64,000 nucleotides of DNA from Microbispora oryzae (GTDB taxonomy: Bacteria > Actinomycetota > Actinomycetes > Streptosporangiales > Streptosporangiaceae). The stretch covers positions 124,001 to 188,000 of the forward strand of contig NZ_JAFCNB010000004.1 of NCBI RefSeq assembly GCF_017896165.1. The letters run 5' to 3'. This document shows positions 21,556-30,355 of this stretch, piece by piece. The translations under genes were made by a program, and so were the position numbers. Position 1 is the stretch's first letter, and the number at the start of each line of letters is the position of its first letter. The notes under the pieces were generated by a model. It had not been told where the DNA came from. It saw only the letters and a program-made list of their open reading frames with translations, and ran no database searches.

Positions 21556-22494
21556 TCAGGCCGTCAACGGAAGCCGTCGGATCGCGTGCCCGCACGGGGG
21601 CGCCAGGTGCGGGAACGCGGTTCGCGCGGGGGCGGCGCCGGGCGAAAGAGGATTCGGACGGGGAGCGCCGTCCGGGCCGCCCAATGTGTGCGCGCCGGCC
21701 ATGAGCGCGCCCGCGGCGGTCGCGGTGACGGCGGCGATCGCGATCTGCCGCCCGGACAGCCGGCCGTCGCGCTGCCGGCCGGCCGCCAGCCTTATGCCGA
21801 CATAGGCCGTGCGGCACAGCACCCCCATCACCATGGCGAGCAGGATCGGCACCCAGGCGGTGGGGAGCCGGCCGAGGGAGGCGATCAGCAGCCCGGCCGC
21901 CGGGCCGATACAGGACAGCGCCAGCCACGGAGCCGGTCGCCGCCCCGCGACGGCCAGAAGGGCGCCCAGGGTCATGCCCTCGCTGGCGGAGTGCACGACC
22001 AGCGCGACGATCACCACGACGGAGGCGGTCAGCGCCAGGGCGGCTCCTTCGAGGGCCCGGTGCAGGGTCAGCGCGGCGGCGGTGCCGACACCTCCGTAGA
22101 GGGCCGCCTCGACGCTCCGCGTGGCCCTCCGGTGCAGGCCGGGCGCGTGCGCCCCCGGCTGCTCCCCGTCACCCGGGCACGCGCAGCCGCGGCGGGTGAA
22201 GTACGCGACGACCACGAAGCCGAAGCCGCCCGACGATCCGAGCGCCCACAGCGGGATCGAGGATCGGGCCGCCTCCGTCCAGAGCCGGGGCAGCAGGTCG
22301 ACCAGCGCCGTGATCAGCATGGTGGCGGAGGCCGTCGCCAGCCACACGGTCAGGCGTTCGAAGTTCCGCCGGGCCAGTGCCGCGCCGACGAGCGTGGAGG
22401 CGCACACGAGCAGCACCGCCCCCACCGCTCCCGGCGGAGGCGCCGAGACGCCTGGCACCGGTGTAAGGGCCCACTCGGCCGCCGATGCCGGCAT
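21556..22494 (-). CDS. ZIP-like metal cation transporter
   Basis: 312 residues from the ATG at 22494, chosen because AGGAGG lies 9 bp upstream; the open frame reaches 19 codons further. It is a polytopic membrane protein of about eight segments. The two signature metal-site helices of the ZIP family are recognisable: LHRALEGAALALTA and VVHSASEGMTLGALLA, both with the H-x-x-x-E-G pattern. A short Cys/His segment (RRGCACPGDGEQPGAH) in the middle loop could bind metal. Zinc or another divalent cation is likely, direction unknown. Overall similarity to named ZIPs is modest, so the call rests mainly on these motifs. Confidence 0.7.
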   Translation of the reverse strand: MPASAAEWALTPVPGVSAPPPGAVGAVLLVCASTLVGAALARRNFERLTVWLATASATMLITALVDLLPRLWTEAARSSIPLWALGSSGGFGFVVVAYFTRRGCACPGDGEQPGAHAPGLHRRATRSVEAALYGGVGTAAALTLHRALEGAALALTASVVVIVALVVHSASEGMTLGALLAVAGRRPAPWLALSCIGPAAGLLIASLGRLPTAWVPILLAMVMGVLCRTAYVGIRLAAGRQRDGRLSGRQIAIAAVTATAAGALMAGAHTLGGPDGAPRPNPLSPGAAPARTAFPHLAPPCGHAIRRLPLTA

Positions 22495-22620
22495 ACGGGC
22501 GCACCTCCTGTCGCTTGCTCGACCATCCGCTCGCTCATAGTAGTTGTCCAATTACCCTTCGTTTACACATGGCGGCGGCGGGGGGAGCGGTCGAGACCGT
22601 TCGATGGGGGCGTCAAGGTG

Positions 22621-22672
22621 GTGATTCGAAGCGGTGATTCGAAGCGGTGATTCGAAGCGGTGATTCGAAGCG
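22621..22672. repeat. 13-bp tandem repeat, four perfect copies
   Basis: GTGATTCGAAGCG is repeated four times without change in the spacer between the ZIP-like gene and the PIN-like gene. Each unit contains the palindrome TTCGAA. It lies about 130-180 bp upstream of the ZIP-like start. Confidence 0.95.
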
Positions 22673-22710
22673 GCGGGAGGCGCGGATCCCGGTTCCCGGC
22701 GCGAGGGAGG

Positions 22711-23160
22711 TCAGGGCAGGATCTCGATCCGCAGGTCGAGGCCCTCATAGAGGTACGGCGTGGTCGTGATGATCCGCCACCCGCGCCGCGCGGCGAGGAC
22801 GGCCGCGTGCGCGGCGACCAGGACCTCCGCCAGTTCGGCGTCCGGCACGGAGGGCCGATGGCGGCGCAGGCTCGCCAGGATCGCCTGGGCGTAGGGGCCG
22901 CCCGCCACCGCGTCGCCGGGGGAGAGCGCCCCGGTCACGACCATCGACATGCGGAGGAACCGTTCGAGCCGCGGCTGGGCCGGTCCCAGCGAGAGGATCT
23001 GCACGGCGAGGGCGGGGATGAGCAGTGTGACGCCGTGTGCGGACGACTGGCGCACGACCGCCCTGCCGTACATGCTCTTGCCCTCGACGAGGTGGGTGGC
23101 GGCGTCGACGTCGAGCACGTGCCCGGAGAGCGCCCCCGCCGGTGGGACGGGGTCGGTCAC
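22711..23160 (-). CDS. PIN-domain-like protein, probable toxin partner of the RHH protein
   Basis: 149 residues. The GTG start at 23160 overlaps the upstream antitoxin-like gene by 4 bp (GTGA), the usual antitoxin-toxin arrangement. The start VLDVDAATHLVEGKS resembles the first strand and helix of PIN domains, and the end (AAHAAVLAARRGWRIITTTPYLYEGL) resembles the PIN C-terminus. However, the third and fourth catalytic acidic residues are not evident: AAHAA has no Asp before it in the usual place, and the TTTP segment replaces the usual T-x-D. If it is a VapC-like RNase it may be inactive or divergent. Confidence 0.55.
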   Translation of the reverse strand: MTDPVPPAGALSGHVLDVDAATHLVEGKSMYGRAVVRQSSAHGVTLLIPALAVQILSLGPAQPRLERFLRMSMVVTGALSPGDAVAGGPYAQAILASLRRHRPSVPDAELAEVLVAAHAAVLAARRGWRIITTTPYLYEGLDLRIEILP

Positions 23161-23390
23161 GCCGCGTCCGCCGTGGCGTCGCCGCCGAGGAGGTGGGCCG
23201 CCCGGGCGCGGTCCTCATCGCTGATGCCGTCCTGCCAGTCCGGCCCCCATAAATCGGCCATGATCGCGAGGTCGCCCTGGATGCGGCGCCGCTCGCGGAG
23301 GGCCGCGGCGATGTAGGCGGAGGCGTTCCCCGACGCCTGCGCCTCGTCCGCCAGCTCGTCCGGCAAAGAGATCGTAATCTTCTTGGTCAT
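23157..23390 (-). CDS. Ribbon-helix-helix antitoxin-like protein
   Basis: 77 residues. MTKKITISLPDELADEAQ is a typical RHH DNA-binding strand and first helix, followed by GNASAYIAAALRERRR as the second helix. The acidic C-terminus (GPDWQDGISDEDRARAAHLL) would wrap a toxin. The gene overlaps the PIN-like gene by 4 bp. By family knowledge it would repress its own promoter and neutralise its partner. Confidence 0.75.
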   Translation of the reverse strand: MTKKITISLPDELADEAQASGNASAYIAAALRERRRIQGDLAIMADLWGPDWQDGISDEDRARAAHLLGGDATADAA

Positions 23391-23461
23391 ACTTGGGAGG
23401 TTACCCAGTCATACCTTGGCGGTCCACCGGTTCCGCGATTTACGCGATCCTCCGGCGAAGG

Positions 23462-24016
23462 TCAGCCGGCCTGCGCGGTCATGCCGGCGAGGAGGCAGGC
23501 GAAGGCGGCGACGGACGCGAGCGTCCGCACCAGGTTCCACCGCACCCAGCGCGCCTCGAACCGCGCGCGGACGAGCGCGGGATCCGCGACCCGCTCGGGC
23601 GGCCCCGCCGCGTCGAGCCGGTTGTTCAGCGGGACGTTGACCGCGAAGGTGATCACGAGCATCGCGCAATGGCACAGCAGCGCGGCCACCGTCCACGGCA
23701 GCACGCCGCCCCCGTCGTGCCGCCCGCGGTGCAGGCCGTCGAGACCTCCGACGTCACCTCCGCCGTCCCCTTGGCCGTACCCCAGGTGCAGCGCCGCCGC
23801 GGCGGCCGTCGCCAGTGGTCCTCCGGCGAACGTCAGCGCGAACCAGCCGTTCAGGATCGCGACGTTGATCCGCTGCATCGCGTCGACGAAGCTCCGGTCG
23901 CCCGCTCGGCGCAGCCCCGGCATGACCGAGCAGGTGTACGCGTAGAAGAGGCCGGCGATCAGGCCGGACGTCAGCGTCGCGACCAGCAGCGCGGCGGCCG
24001 GAAGGAACCCCGGCAT
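23462..24016 (-). CDS. DUF1772 (anthrone-oxygenase-like) membrane protein
   Basis: 184 residues with four hydrophobic segments, the pattern of the DUF1772 family: AAALLVATLTSGLIAGLFYAY, MPGLRRAGDRSFVDAMQRIN and NGWFALTFAGGPLATAAAAAL near the front, VNVPLNNRLD in the third loop, and FEARWVRWNLVRTLASVAAF at the end. The loop after segment two holds a Gly/Asp-rich insert (GDGGGDVGGLDGLHRGRHDG). It is divergent from an AraC regulator with a spacer of about 130 bp, so that regulator probably controls it. The biochemical role is unknown. Confidence 0.85.
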   Translation of the reverse strand: MPGFLPAAALLVATLTSGLIAGLFYAYTCSVMPGLRRAGDRSFVDAMQRINVAILNGWFALTFAGGPLATAAAAALHLGYGQGDGGGDVGGLDGLHRGRHDGGGVLPWTVAALLCHCAMLVITFAVNVPLNNRLDAAGPPERVADPALVRARFEARWVRWNLVRTLASVAAFACLLAGMTAQAG

Positions 24017-24143
24017 GCGTCTCCTCTCTCCTGCGGCCGGTCGCGTGCGACCGGCCCTCGTGAGACCCCAGTCAAGTGGGAGGGCGTGAGACGGGCAATC
24101 GCCGAGACGCGCGTTCCCATACGCGCGCGTCTACATTGGGCAC

Positions 24144-25097
24144 GTGGACGCACTCGCGCACCTCCTCGACGGTCCGCGGGCGCGCAGAGCCTTCCTGATG
24201 CGCTCGATCTTCACGCCGCCCTGGTCGCTCCGCGTCGAGGACCGGGCCCCGCTCACCCTCCTCGCGCAGGTCGAGGGAGAGGCGTGGGTGGTGCCGGACG
24301 AGGCTCCCGCCGAGCGGCTCGGCCCGGGTGACGTCGCCGTCCTGCGCGGACCCGGCCCGTACACGGTCGCCGCCGACCCGGGGCTCCCGCCCCGCGTCGT
24401 GATCCACGCCGGTCAGCGGTGCACCACCCCGGCGGGGGAGCCGCTCGGCGACGCCATGCGTCTCGGCGTCCGGACCTGGGGCGACAGCCTGGACGGCGCC
24501 ACGACGATGCTGACCGGCACCTACCAGATGCGCGGTGAGGTGAGCCGCCGTCTCCTGGACGTCCTGCCGGCGCTGGCGGTGCTCCCCGCCGGCGCCCTCG
24601 GGCCGCCGCTCGTCCCGCTGCTCCGCGACGAGATCGTCAAGGACGAACCCGGCCAGGAGGCGGTGCTCGACCGGCTGCTGGACCTGCTGCTCATCACGGT
24701 CCTGCGGGCGTGGCTGTCGCGCCCTCAGGCAGGCGTCCCGTCCTGGTATCGGGCCCACGCCGACCCGGTCGTGGGTCCGGTGCTGCGGGAGCTCCATCGC
24801 GAACCCGCCCGCCCCTGGACGGTGGCCGCGCTGGCGGAACACGCCGGCGTCTCCCGCGCCGCGCTCGCCCGGCGCTTCACCGGCCTCGTGGGCGAGCCTC
24901 CCATGGCGTACCTCACCGGATGGCGCCTGGCCCTCGCCGCCGACCTGCTCCGCGGCACCGACGCCACCGTGGCGGCCGTCGCGCGGCAGGTCGGGTACGG
25001 CGGCGCCTTCGCGTTGAGCGTCGCCTTCAAACGGGTGCACGGGGTCAGCCCGCGGGAGTACCGCCGCGGCCCCGAACCGGCGGGTGACGACTCGTAA
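24144..25097 (+). CDS. AraC-family regulator with N-terminal cupin
   Basis: 317 residues. The N-terminal half is an AraC cupin_6-type sensor (RSIFTPPWSLRVEDRAPLT, LGPGDVAVLRGPGPYTVA). The C-terminal AraC domain has WTVAALAEHAGVSRAALARRF and VARQVGYGGAFALSVAFKRV. The start is a GTG at 24144 without a ribosome site; a TACATT about 8 bp upstream could be the -10 box of a leaderless transcript. Its probable target is the divergent DUF1772 gene, and possibly the SDR downstream. Confidence 0.88.
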   Translation: MDALAHLLDGPRARRAFLMRSIFTPPWSLRVEDRAPLTLLAQVEGEAWVVPDEAPAERLGPGDVAVLRGPGPYTVAADPGLPPRVVIHAGQRCTTPAGEPLGDAMRLGVRTWGDSLDGATTMLTGTYQMRGEVSRRLLDVLPALAVLPAGALGPPLVPLLRDEIVKDEPGQEAVLDRLLDLLLITVLRAWLSRPQAGVPSWYRAHADPVVGPVLRELHREPARPWTVAALAEHAGVSRAALARRFTGLVGEPPMAYLTGWRLALAADLLRGTDATVAAVARQVGYGGAFALSVAFKRVHGVSPREYRRGPEPAGDDS

Positions 25098-25177
25098 CGC
25101 GATGGGAGCGGACCCGGCCCGTTGGGGTCGCTTCCGTGCCTCCGCCGGGGGGAAGACCAGGTCACAGGGAGGCGCGG

Positions 25178-25936
25178 ATGGCGGTGACGAGAGCAGCGGA
25201 CGGGGCGCTGGCGGGGGCGCGAGTGCTGATCACCGGTGCGTCCTCGGGCATCGGCGCGGCGACCGCCACAGCCATGGCGGCACGAGGCGCCCGTCTCGTG
25301 CTGACCGGGCGCGACCGCGAGGCACTTGAGGCGGTGGCGGCCCGGACCGGCGGCCGGGTCCTCCTCGCCGATCTCAGGACGGACGTGGACGATCTGGCCG
25401 AGCGGGCCGGTCAGATCGACGTTCTGGTGGGCAACGCCGGTGAAGGCTGGTGTGGCCCGCTCGCCGAGATGCCGGCCGGCGCGGTCGAGCGCCTCGTGGC
25501 GGTCAACCTGACCGCTCCGATCCGGCTGACCCGTGCGCTGCTGCCCGGCATGACGGCGCGGGGCCGGGGCCACCTCGTCTACGTGGCCTCCATCGCGGGT
25601 GCCGTCGGCGTGCGGGAGGAGGCGGTCTACTCCGCGACGAAGGCGGGCCTGCTGGCCTTCGCCGAGAGCCTCAGGTATGAGGTGTCCGGCGTCCATGTCA
25701 CCGTCGTGCTGCCCGGCGTCGTCGACACGCCGTTCTTCGAGCGACGCGGCAGACCGTACGGCCGCTCGCGTCCGGCCCCCCTGCCCGCGGAACGGGTGGC
25801 CCGGGCGATCGTCGGCGCGGTGGAGCGGGGCCGGGCGGAGACCTTCGTGCCGGGCTGGCTGAGGCTGCCCGCCCGTCTCGCCGGGGCCGCCCCCGGTCCC
25901 TTCCGCGTTCTCGCACGCCGATTCGGCCGGCCATGA
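25178..25936 (+). CDS. Short-chain dehydrogenase/reductase
   Basis: 252 residues from the ATG at 25178, with GGGAGGCGCGG upstream. A complete classical SDR: cofactor motif VLITGASSGIGAATA, DVLVGNAGEGW, catalytic Ser in VYVASIAGAVG, and YSATKAGLLAF with Tyr and Lys. VVLPGVVDTPFF follows. The basic residue after the second strand (LTGRDREALE) suggests NADP(H). The substrate is not evident. It contrasts with the decayed SDR at 16.4 kb. Confidence 0.93.
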   Translation: MAVTRAADGALAGARVLITGASSGIGAATATAMAARGARLVLTGRDREALEAVAARTGGRVLLADLRTDVDDLAERAGQIDVLVGNAGEGWCGPLAEMPAGAVERLVAVNLTAPIRLTRALLPGMTARGRGHLVYVASIAGAVGVREEAVYSATKAGLLAFAESLRYEVSGVHVTVVLPGVVDTPFFERRGRPYGRSRPAPLPAERVARAIVGAVERGRAETFVPGWLRLPARLAGAAPGPFRVLARRFGRP

Positions 25937-26132
25937 GCGGTCCCGCCGGCGCGTGGGCCGGCTCTGGCCCGGCGGCCGATTTGCCGGGCGGGCGGCGTTC
26001 GCCCTATCGTGCGATCACTTCGATTTGGCGCTCTCCAGAAGCACGCCGCAGAGCGGGAGCGTCCAGACCTCGACGAGGTGGCGGAGGGGCGGCAGCGGAA
26101 TTCGCCGTCCCTTCAATCCGGAGGTCTCACGA

Positions 26133-26978
26133 ATGAACGTCGGTATCGGACTGCCCGTCGGCGACCCTGCCGTCCTGCCCGAGTGGGCTCGGCGCGTCGA
26201 CCGCGGGCCGTTCAGCACCCTCGCCCTGCTCGACCGGCTCGTCTACCACAACCCCGAACCGCTGGTCGCCCTCGCCGTCCTCGCGGGCGCCACGTCGCGG
26301 GTACGCGTCCAGACCGAGGTGCTGCTCGCCCCGCTGCGCGACACCCTCCTGCTCGCCAAGCAGGCGGCGACTCTCGACCGGATGACCGGCGGCCGCCTGA
26401 TCCTCGGCCTCGGCATCGGCGGCCGGGACGACGACTACCGGGTCGCCGGAACCGACCGTAGAAGCCGCGGCCGCCGCCTCGACGAACAGATGGCGGTGAT
26501 GCGCCGCGTGTGGTCCGGCGAGCCGTACGGCGACGGCGACTGCCCGATCGGTCCCGCGCCCGCCCGCGCCGGCGGTCCCGTGGTGCTCTTCGGCGGCTTC
26601 GCGCCCGCCGCGCTCGAACGCGTCGCGCGCTGGGGCGACGGCTTTCTCGCCGCCGCGGCGCCCGCGTTCGCCGGCCGCCTCTTCGACACCGTCCGCGGGC
26701 ACTGGGAGGAGTACGGCAGAGCCGGCGCGCCCCGCATCGTCGCGCAGGTCAACGCCGCTCTCGGTCCTCAGGACGTGATCGACGACGCCCGCGCGGCCAT
26801 GGGCGCCTACTACAGCTTCACTGGCATGGCCGATCGGATGGTCGCCGGAATGCTCACCACGCCCGGCGAGATCCGCGACGCGATCGCCCGGTTCGCCGAC
26901 CTGGGCGCCGACGAGGTCATGCTCTACTGCTACGGCCTCGATCCGGAACAGGTGGACCGGCTCGCCGACGTCGTGTGA
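26133..26978 (+). CDS. LLM-class flavin-dependent oxidoreductase
   Basis: 281 residues from the ATG at 26133, with GGAGG 8 bp upstream. It is a luciferase-like TIM barrel: MNVGIGLPVGDPAVLPEWA, VRVQTEVLLAPLRDTLLLAK, ATLDRMTGGRLILGLGIGG and RRLDEQMAVMRRVWSGE. Such enzymes use FMN or coenzyme F420; the sequence alone does not decide which. VVLFGGFAPAALERVARWGDGF is the typical second half. No partner reductase is adjacent. Confidence 0.9.
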   Translation: MNVGIGLPVGDPAVLPEWARRVDRGPFSTLALLDRLVYHNPEPLVALAVLAGATSRVRVQTEVLLAPLRDTLLLAKQAATLDRMTGGRLILGLGIGGRDDDYRVAGTDRRSRGRRLDEQMAVMRRVWSGEPYGDGDCPIGPAPARAGGPVVLFGGFAPAALERVARWGDGFLAAAAPAFAGRLFDTVRGHWEEYGRAGAPRIVAQVNAALGPQDVIDDARAAMGAYYSFTGMADRMVAGMLTTPGEIRDAIARFADLGADEVMLYCYGLDPEQVDRLADVV

Positions 26979-26999
26979 CGTAAGCAGCGGCGAATAACT

Positions 27000-27029
27000 C
27001 GAAATTTCGGAATAAATCTGAAAATTTCA
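27000..27029. promoter_or_regulatory. Pair of AT-rich palindromes upstream of the pectinesterase
   Basis: CGAAATTTCG (27000-27009) and TGAAAATTTCA (27019-27029) share a GAAAnTTTC core. Their centres are about 20 bp apart, roughly two helical turns, inside an AT-rich island about 125 bp before the pectinesterase start. This looks like a regulator-binding region, but no regulator can be named. Confidence 0.4.
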
Positions 27030-27154
27030 AAATCCTCGGGCCGGAAATCCTTTTGGCCTGGTGGAACGCATATGCCACCGGACGGGCGCTTTTCGTGTGG
27101 CGGGCGAGAATCCGATGATTCACGAGCCAACGGCAAGGTCGAAAGGAACCCTCT

Positions 27155-28672
27155 GTGAACGCATCGGAATCGGCGCGCCCGTCCGCGGCGCGTGGACATC
27201 GCCAGAGCGCCCTCCGCGCGCGACCGTCCGGAGGGCGGACGGCCGCCGCCGTCACCGCGCTGGTCGTCGGCGGCCTCGCCGCCGGTTGGCCCGTCACACA
27301 GGCGGCGGCCGCGACGGGGTGCGCGGTCACCTACACCACCAGCGACTGGGCGGGCGGCTTCAGCGCCTCGGTCACGATCCAGAACCTGGGCGACGCCGTC
27401 AACGGGTGGACGCTCGGGTTCCGGTTCCCCGACTCCGGTCAGGCGGTGACCTCCGGCTGGTCGGCGACCTGGAGCCAGAGCGGCCAGGACGTCACCGCCA
27501 GAAATCTGGACTGGAACGCCGCGATCCCGACCGGCGGGAGCGTCTCCGTCGGCTTCAACGGCGCCTGGTCCGGGTCCAACCCCAAGCCGGCCGCCTTCAC
27601 GCTCAACGGCGTCACCTGCACCGGTTCGACCGGCACCGCGAGCCCCAGCGTGTCGCCGTCGGCGAGCCCCAGTGCGTCTCCCTCGGCCAGCCCCACGGCA
27701 TCGCCCACGGCATCGCCCACGGTGTCGCCGTCGGCCTCGCCCAGCGCGTCACCCAGCGCGTCGCCCAGCGCGTCGCCCACGACCGGGACGCCCACGGTGG
27801 CGGCGGACGGGACGGGCAGGTACCGGACGGTGCAGGCCGCCATCGACGCCGTGCCCACCGGCAACGCCAGCCGGAAGGTCATCACGATCAAACCGGGGAC
27901 GTACCGGGAGATCGTCACCATTCCCGCGAACAAGCCGTACATCACCCTGCAGGGTCTCGGCTCGTCGCCCAGGGACGTGGTGATCGTCAACAACCACAAC
28001 GCCGACGTCTACGGCACCTTCAACAGCGCCACGGCCTTCGTCAACGGCCACGACGCCGCCCTCACCAACCTGACGATCTCCAACGACTACGTCGAGAACT
28101 CCACCACCGTCGGGCAGCAGGCCGTCGCGCTGAACCTCAACGCCGACCGCTCGGTCCTGTCGAACGTGCGGCTGCTCGGCGACCAGGACACCTTCCTGGT
28201 CAACGCGTCCGCCCGCGCCTACATGAGCGGTTCCTACGTCGAGGGCACCGTCGACTTCATCTTCGGCGACGGAACCATCGTGATCGACAACAGCGACATC
28301 TACGAGAAGCGCAGCACCGGCGCGCCCATCACCGCCGCCAGGACCGACCCCGCCAAGACGTACGGCTTCCTCATCTACAGATCGCGGATCACCGGCGCCA
28401 CCGCGAACACCACGCAGCTGGGCCGCCCGTGGGGGCCCAGCGCCCAGGTGCTCTACCGCGAGTCCACCCTCAGCTCGACGATCAAGACCTCCCAGCCGTG
28501 GACCGACATGTCGGGCAACTCATGGAAGAACGCCCGGTTCTTCGAGTACAAGAACACCGGGGCGGGCGCCGGTGTGAACTCCAACCGGCCGCAGATGAGC
28601 GACGCGCAGGCGGCCAACTACACCCCGCAGCGATACCTGGCCGGATCCGACGGCTGGCGCCCGATCGGCTGA
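27155..28672 (+). CDS. Secreted pectinesterase with N-terminal CBM2
   Basis: 505 residues from a GTG with AAAGGAA 8 bp upstream. A signal peptide (hydrophobic AAAVTALVVGGLAAGWPV, cleavage near AAA-ATG) is followed by a family 2 carbohydrate-binding module at about residues 55-150 (CAVTYTTSDWAGGFSASVTI). A repeated SPSA/SPTA linker of about 55 residues comes next. The C-terminal right-handed beta-helix carries pectin methylesterase signatures: GQQAVALNLNADRS, LLGDQDTFLVN, VEGTVDFIFGDGTIV with the catalytic Asp, and LGRPWGPSAQVLYRES with the Arg. It demethylates pectin outside the cell; the CBM2 probably anchors it to cellulose. Confidence 0.95.
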   Translation: MNASESARPSAARGHRQSALRARPSGGRTAAAVTALVVGGLAAGWPVTQAAAATGCAVTYTTSDWAGGFSASVTIQNLGDAVNGWTLGFRFPDSGQAVTSGWSATWSQSGQDVTARNLDWNAAIPTGGSVSVGFNGAWSGSNPKPAAFTLNGVTCTGSTGTASPSVSPSASPSASPSASPTASPTASPTVSPSASPSASPSASPSASPTTGTPTVAADGTGRYRTVQAAIDAVPTGNASRKVITIKPGTYREIVTIPANKPYITLQGLGSSPRDVVIVNNHNADVYGTFNSATAFVNGHDAALTNLTISNDYVENSTTVGQQAVALNLNADRSVLSNVRLLGDQDTFLVNASARAYMSGSYVEGTVDFIFGDGTIVIDNSDIYEKRSTGAPITAARTDPAKTYGFLIYRSRITGATANTTQLGRPWGPSAQVLYRESTLSSTIKTSQPWTDMSGNSWKNARFFEYKNTGAGAGVNSNRPQMSDAQAANYTPQRYLAGSDGWRPIG

Positions 28673-28697
28673 ACCGGGCGGAGATCAGACGTACGGG

Positions 28698-29702
28698 TCA
28701 GACCCCGCGCAGGGCGCGGATGGACTCGCGCAGCGAGCCGAGCGTGGCGAAGACCGCGGTCGGCTCGTATCCGCAGTGCGCCATGCAGTTGGCGCACCGG
28801 GGGTCCCGTCCGCGCCCGTAGGCGTCCCAGTCCGTCTCCTCCACCAGCTCCCGGTAGGTCTTCGCGTAGCCGTCCGACATGAGATAGCAGGGCCGCTGCC
28901 AGCCGAACAACGAGTACGACGGGATGGCCCAGGCCGTACAGGGGAAGTCGGTCTTCCCCTCCAGGAAGTCCAGGAAGAGAGGTGAGTGGTTGAAGCGCCA
29001 CCTCTTCCGGTTGCCGTCGGCGAAGGCCTTGCGGAACAGCTCCCGCGTCTCCCGCACGCCGAGGAAGCAGTCCTGGTCGGGCGCCTTCTCGTACGCGTAC
29101 CCCGGGGAGATCATCATCTGGTCGACGCCGAGGTCGTCGTTGAGGTAGTCGAGCACCTCGATGACCGTCCGCGGGCTGTCGGTGTTGAAGAAGGTGGTGT
29201 TGGTCGTGACGCGGAACCCGCGCCGGCGGCACTCGCGCACCGCGGCGACCGCCTCGTCGAAGACGCCCTCCTTGCACACGGACTCGTCGTGCCGTTCGCG
29301 CAGCCCGTCGATGTGGACGGTCCAGGCGAAGTACGGCGACGGCTCGAACTCGTCGATCTTGCGCGGGATGAGCAGCGCGTTGGTGCACAGGAAGACATAC
29401 CGGCGCCGGGCCGTCAGCGCCCGCACCATCTCCCCGATCTGCGGGTGCATGAGCGGCTCCCCGCCGGCGATGGACACCATCGGGGCGCCGCACTCCTCCA
29501 CGGCCGCGACGGCCTGCTCGACCGGCATGCGCCGCTTCAGCACGTCGGCGGGGTGCTGGATCTTGCCGCAACCGGCGCACTTCAGGTTGCAGGCGAACAG
29601 CGGCTCCAGTTCGAGCAGCAGCGGGAACCGCGCCCGCCGGCGCAGCCTCTGGCGGAGGATGTAGCCGCTCACCCGCAGGCTCTGGCGTATGGGCATGGGC
29701 AT
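28698..29702 (-). CDS. hpnH: Radical SAM adenosyl-hopene transferase
   Basis: 334 residues. The ATG at 29702 overlaps the hpnG stop by 1 bp (TGATG). HpnH adds the 5'-deoxyadenosyl radical to hopene, making adenosylhopane for extended hopanoids. The radical SAM cluster is FACNLKCAGCGK with Cys 38, 42 and 45, followed by VSIAGGEPLMHP. C-terminal Cys residues (RDPRCANCMAHCGYEP) match the family. It is the last gene of the hpn operon and converges on the pectinesterase gene with only 25 bp between. Confidence 0.95.
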   Translation of the reverse strand: MPMPIRQSLRVSGYILRQRLRRRARFPLLLELEPLFACNLKCAGCGKIQHPADVLKRRMPVEQAVAAVEECGAPMVSIAGGEPLMHPQIGEMVRALTARRRYVFLCTNALLIPRKIDEFEPSPYFAWTVHIDGLRERHDESVCKEGVFDEAVAAVRECRRRGFRVTTNTTFFNTDSPRTVIEVLDYLNDDLGVDQMMISPGYAYEKAPDQDCFLGVRETRELFRKAFADGNRKRWRFNHSPLFLDFLEGKTDFPCTAWAIPSYSLFGWQRPCYLMSDGYAKTYRELVEETDWDAYGRGRDPRCANCMAHCGYEPTAVFATLGSLRESIRALRGV

Positions 29703-30355
29703 CAGGGACCGGCCTCCTTCCGGTTCTGCGGACAGGTCTCCCGGGCGGCCCACCGGACGAGGACGGGACCGATCCGGCCGAGCGTGATCCGCGCCGACAG
29801 CGCGCCGCGCAGCGCCGCGAGACTCGGCAGCGGCGCCCCGGGGGCGTCCACGATGACCCGCAGGGCGGCGAACGGGCGCGGACCGGCCGCCTCGGCCAGC
29901 GGGGCGCTCTCCATGTCGACGGCCCTGGCCCCCTGGCGGGCCAGCCGCCCCCGGGTGACGCCGCCGACGATCCTGGCGCTGGTCACCAGCGGGCCGGTGC
30001 CCGCGGGCAGCCCGGCGCGGGCCAGCTCGCTTTCGAGGAACGCCGCGGAGGGACAGGGCCAGCTGCGGTTCCCGCACCGGACCTCGGTCGCCACCAACAC
30101 GTCGCCCGGCCGCAGCGTCGCGTCGACCGCGCCCCCGAAGCCGGTGACGGCGAGGGCCGTCCAGGGCGGCAGGCGTGCGGCGGCGCGGGCGGCCCGCTCC
30201 GGTCCCATGCCGGTGCGGAACACGACCGGCGGCTCCGTGAGCCCGGCGAGCCCGTTGACCCCGGCGACCCCGGCGAGCCCGGTGAGCCCGCGCAGGCCCC
30301 TGCGCACGGCACGCGCCTCGACCCCGAGCGCGGTGCAGATGACCAGCGCGGTCAC
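29702..30355 (-). CDS. hpnG: Adenosylhopane nucleosidase/phosphorylase
   Basis: 217 residues from a GTG at 30355 that overlaps the shc stop (GTGA). It belongs to the nucleoside phosphorylase/MTA-SAH nucleosidase fold: VICTALGVEARAVRRGL, VTGFGGAVDATLRPGDVLVA and the ribose-binding VDMESAPLAEAAG. It removes adenine from adenosylhopane to yield ribosylhopane. A local repeat GLRGLTGLAGVAGVNGLAGL near residue 20-40 (DNA 30235-30300) is unusual and lies where related proteins have a short loop. Confidence 0.88.
   Translation of the reverse strand: MTALVICTALGVEARAVRRGLRGLTGLAGVAGVNGLAGLTEPPVVFRTGMGPERAARAAARLPPWTALAVTGFGGAVDATLRPGDVLVATEVRCGNRSWPCPSAAFLESELARAGLPAGTGPLVTSARIVGGVTRGRLARQGARAVDMESAPLAEAAGPRPFAALRVIVDAPGAPLPSLAALRGALSARITLGRIGPVLVRWAARETCPQNRKEAGP

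Noticed and set aside
27061-28821. 586-codon frame overlapping the pectinesterase
   Set aside because: It is a frame-shifted reading of the same strand, dominated by Arg and Gln, with none of the CBM2 or pectinesterase motifs.
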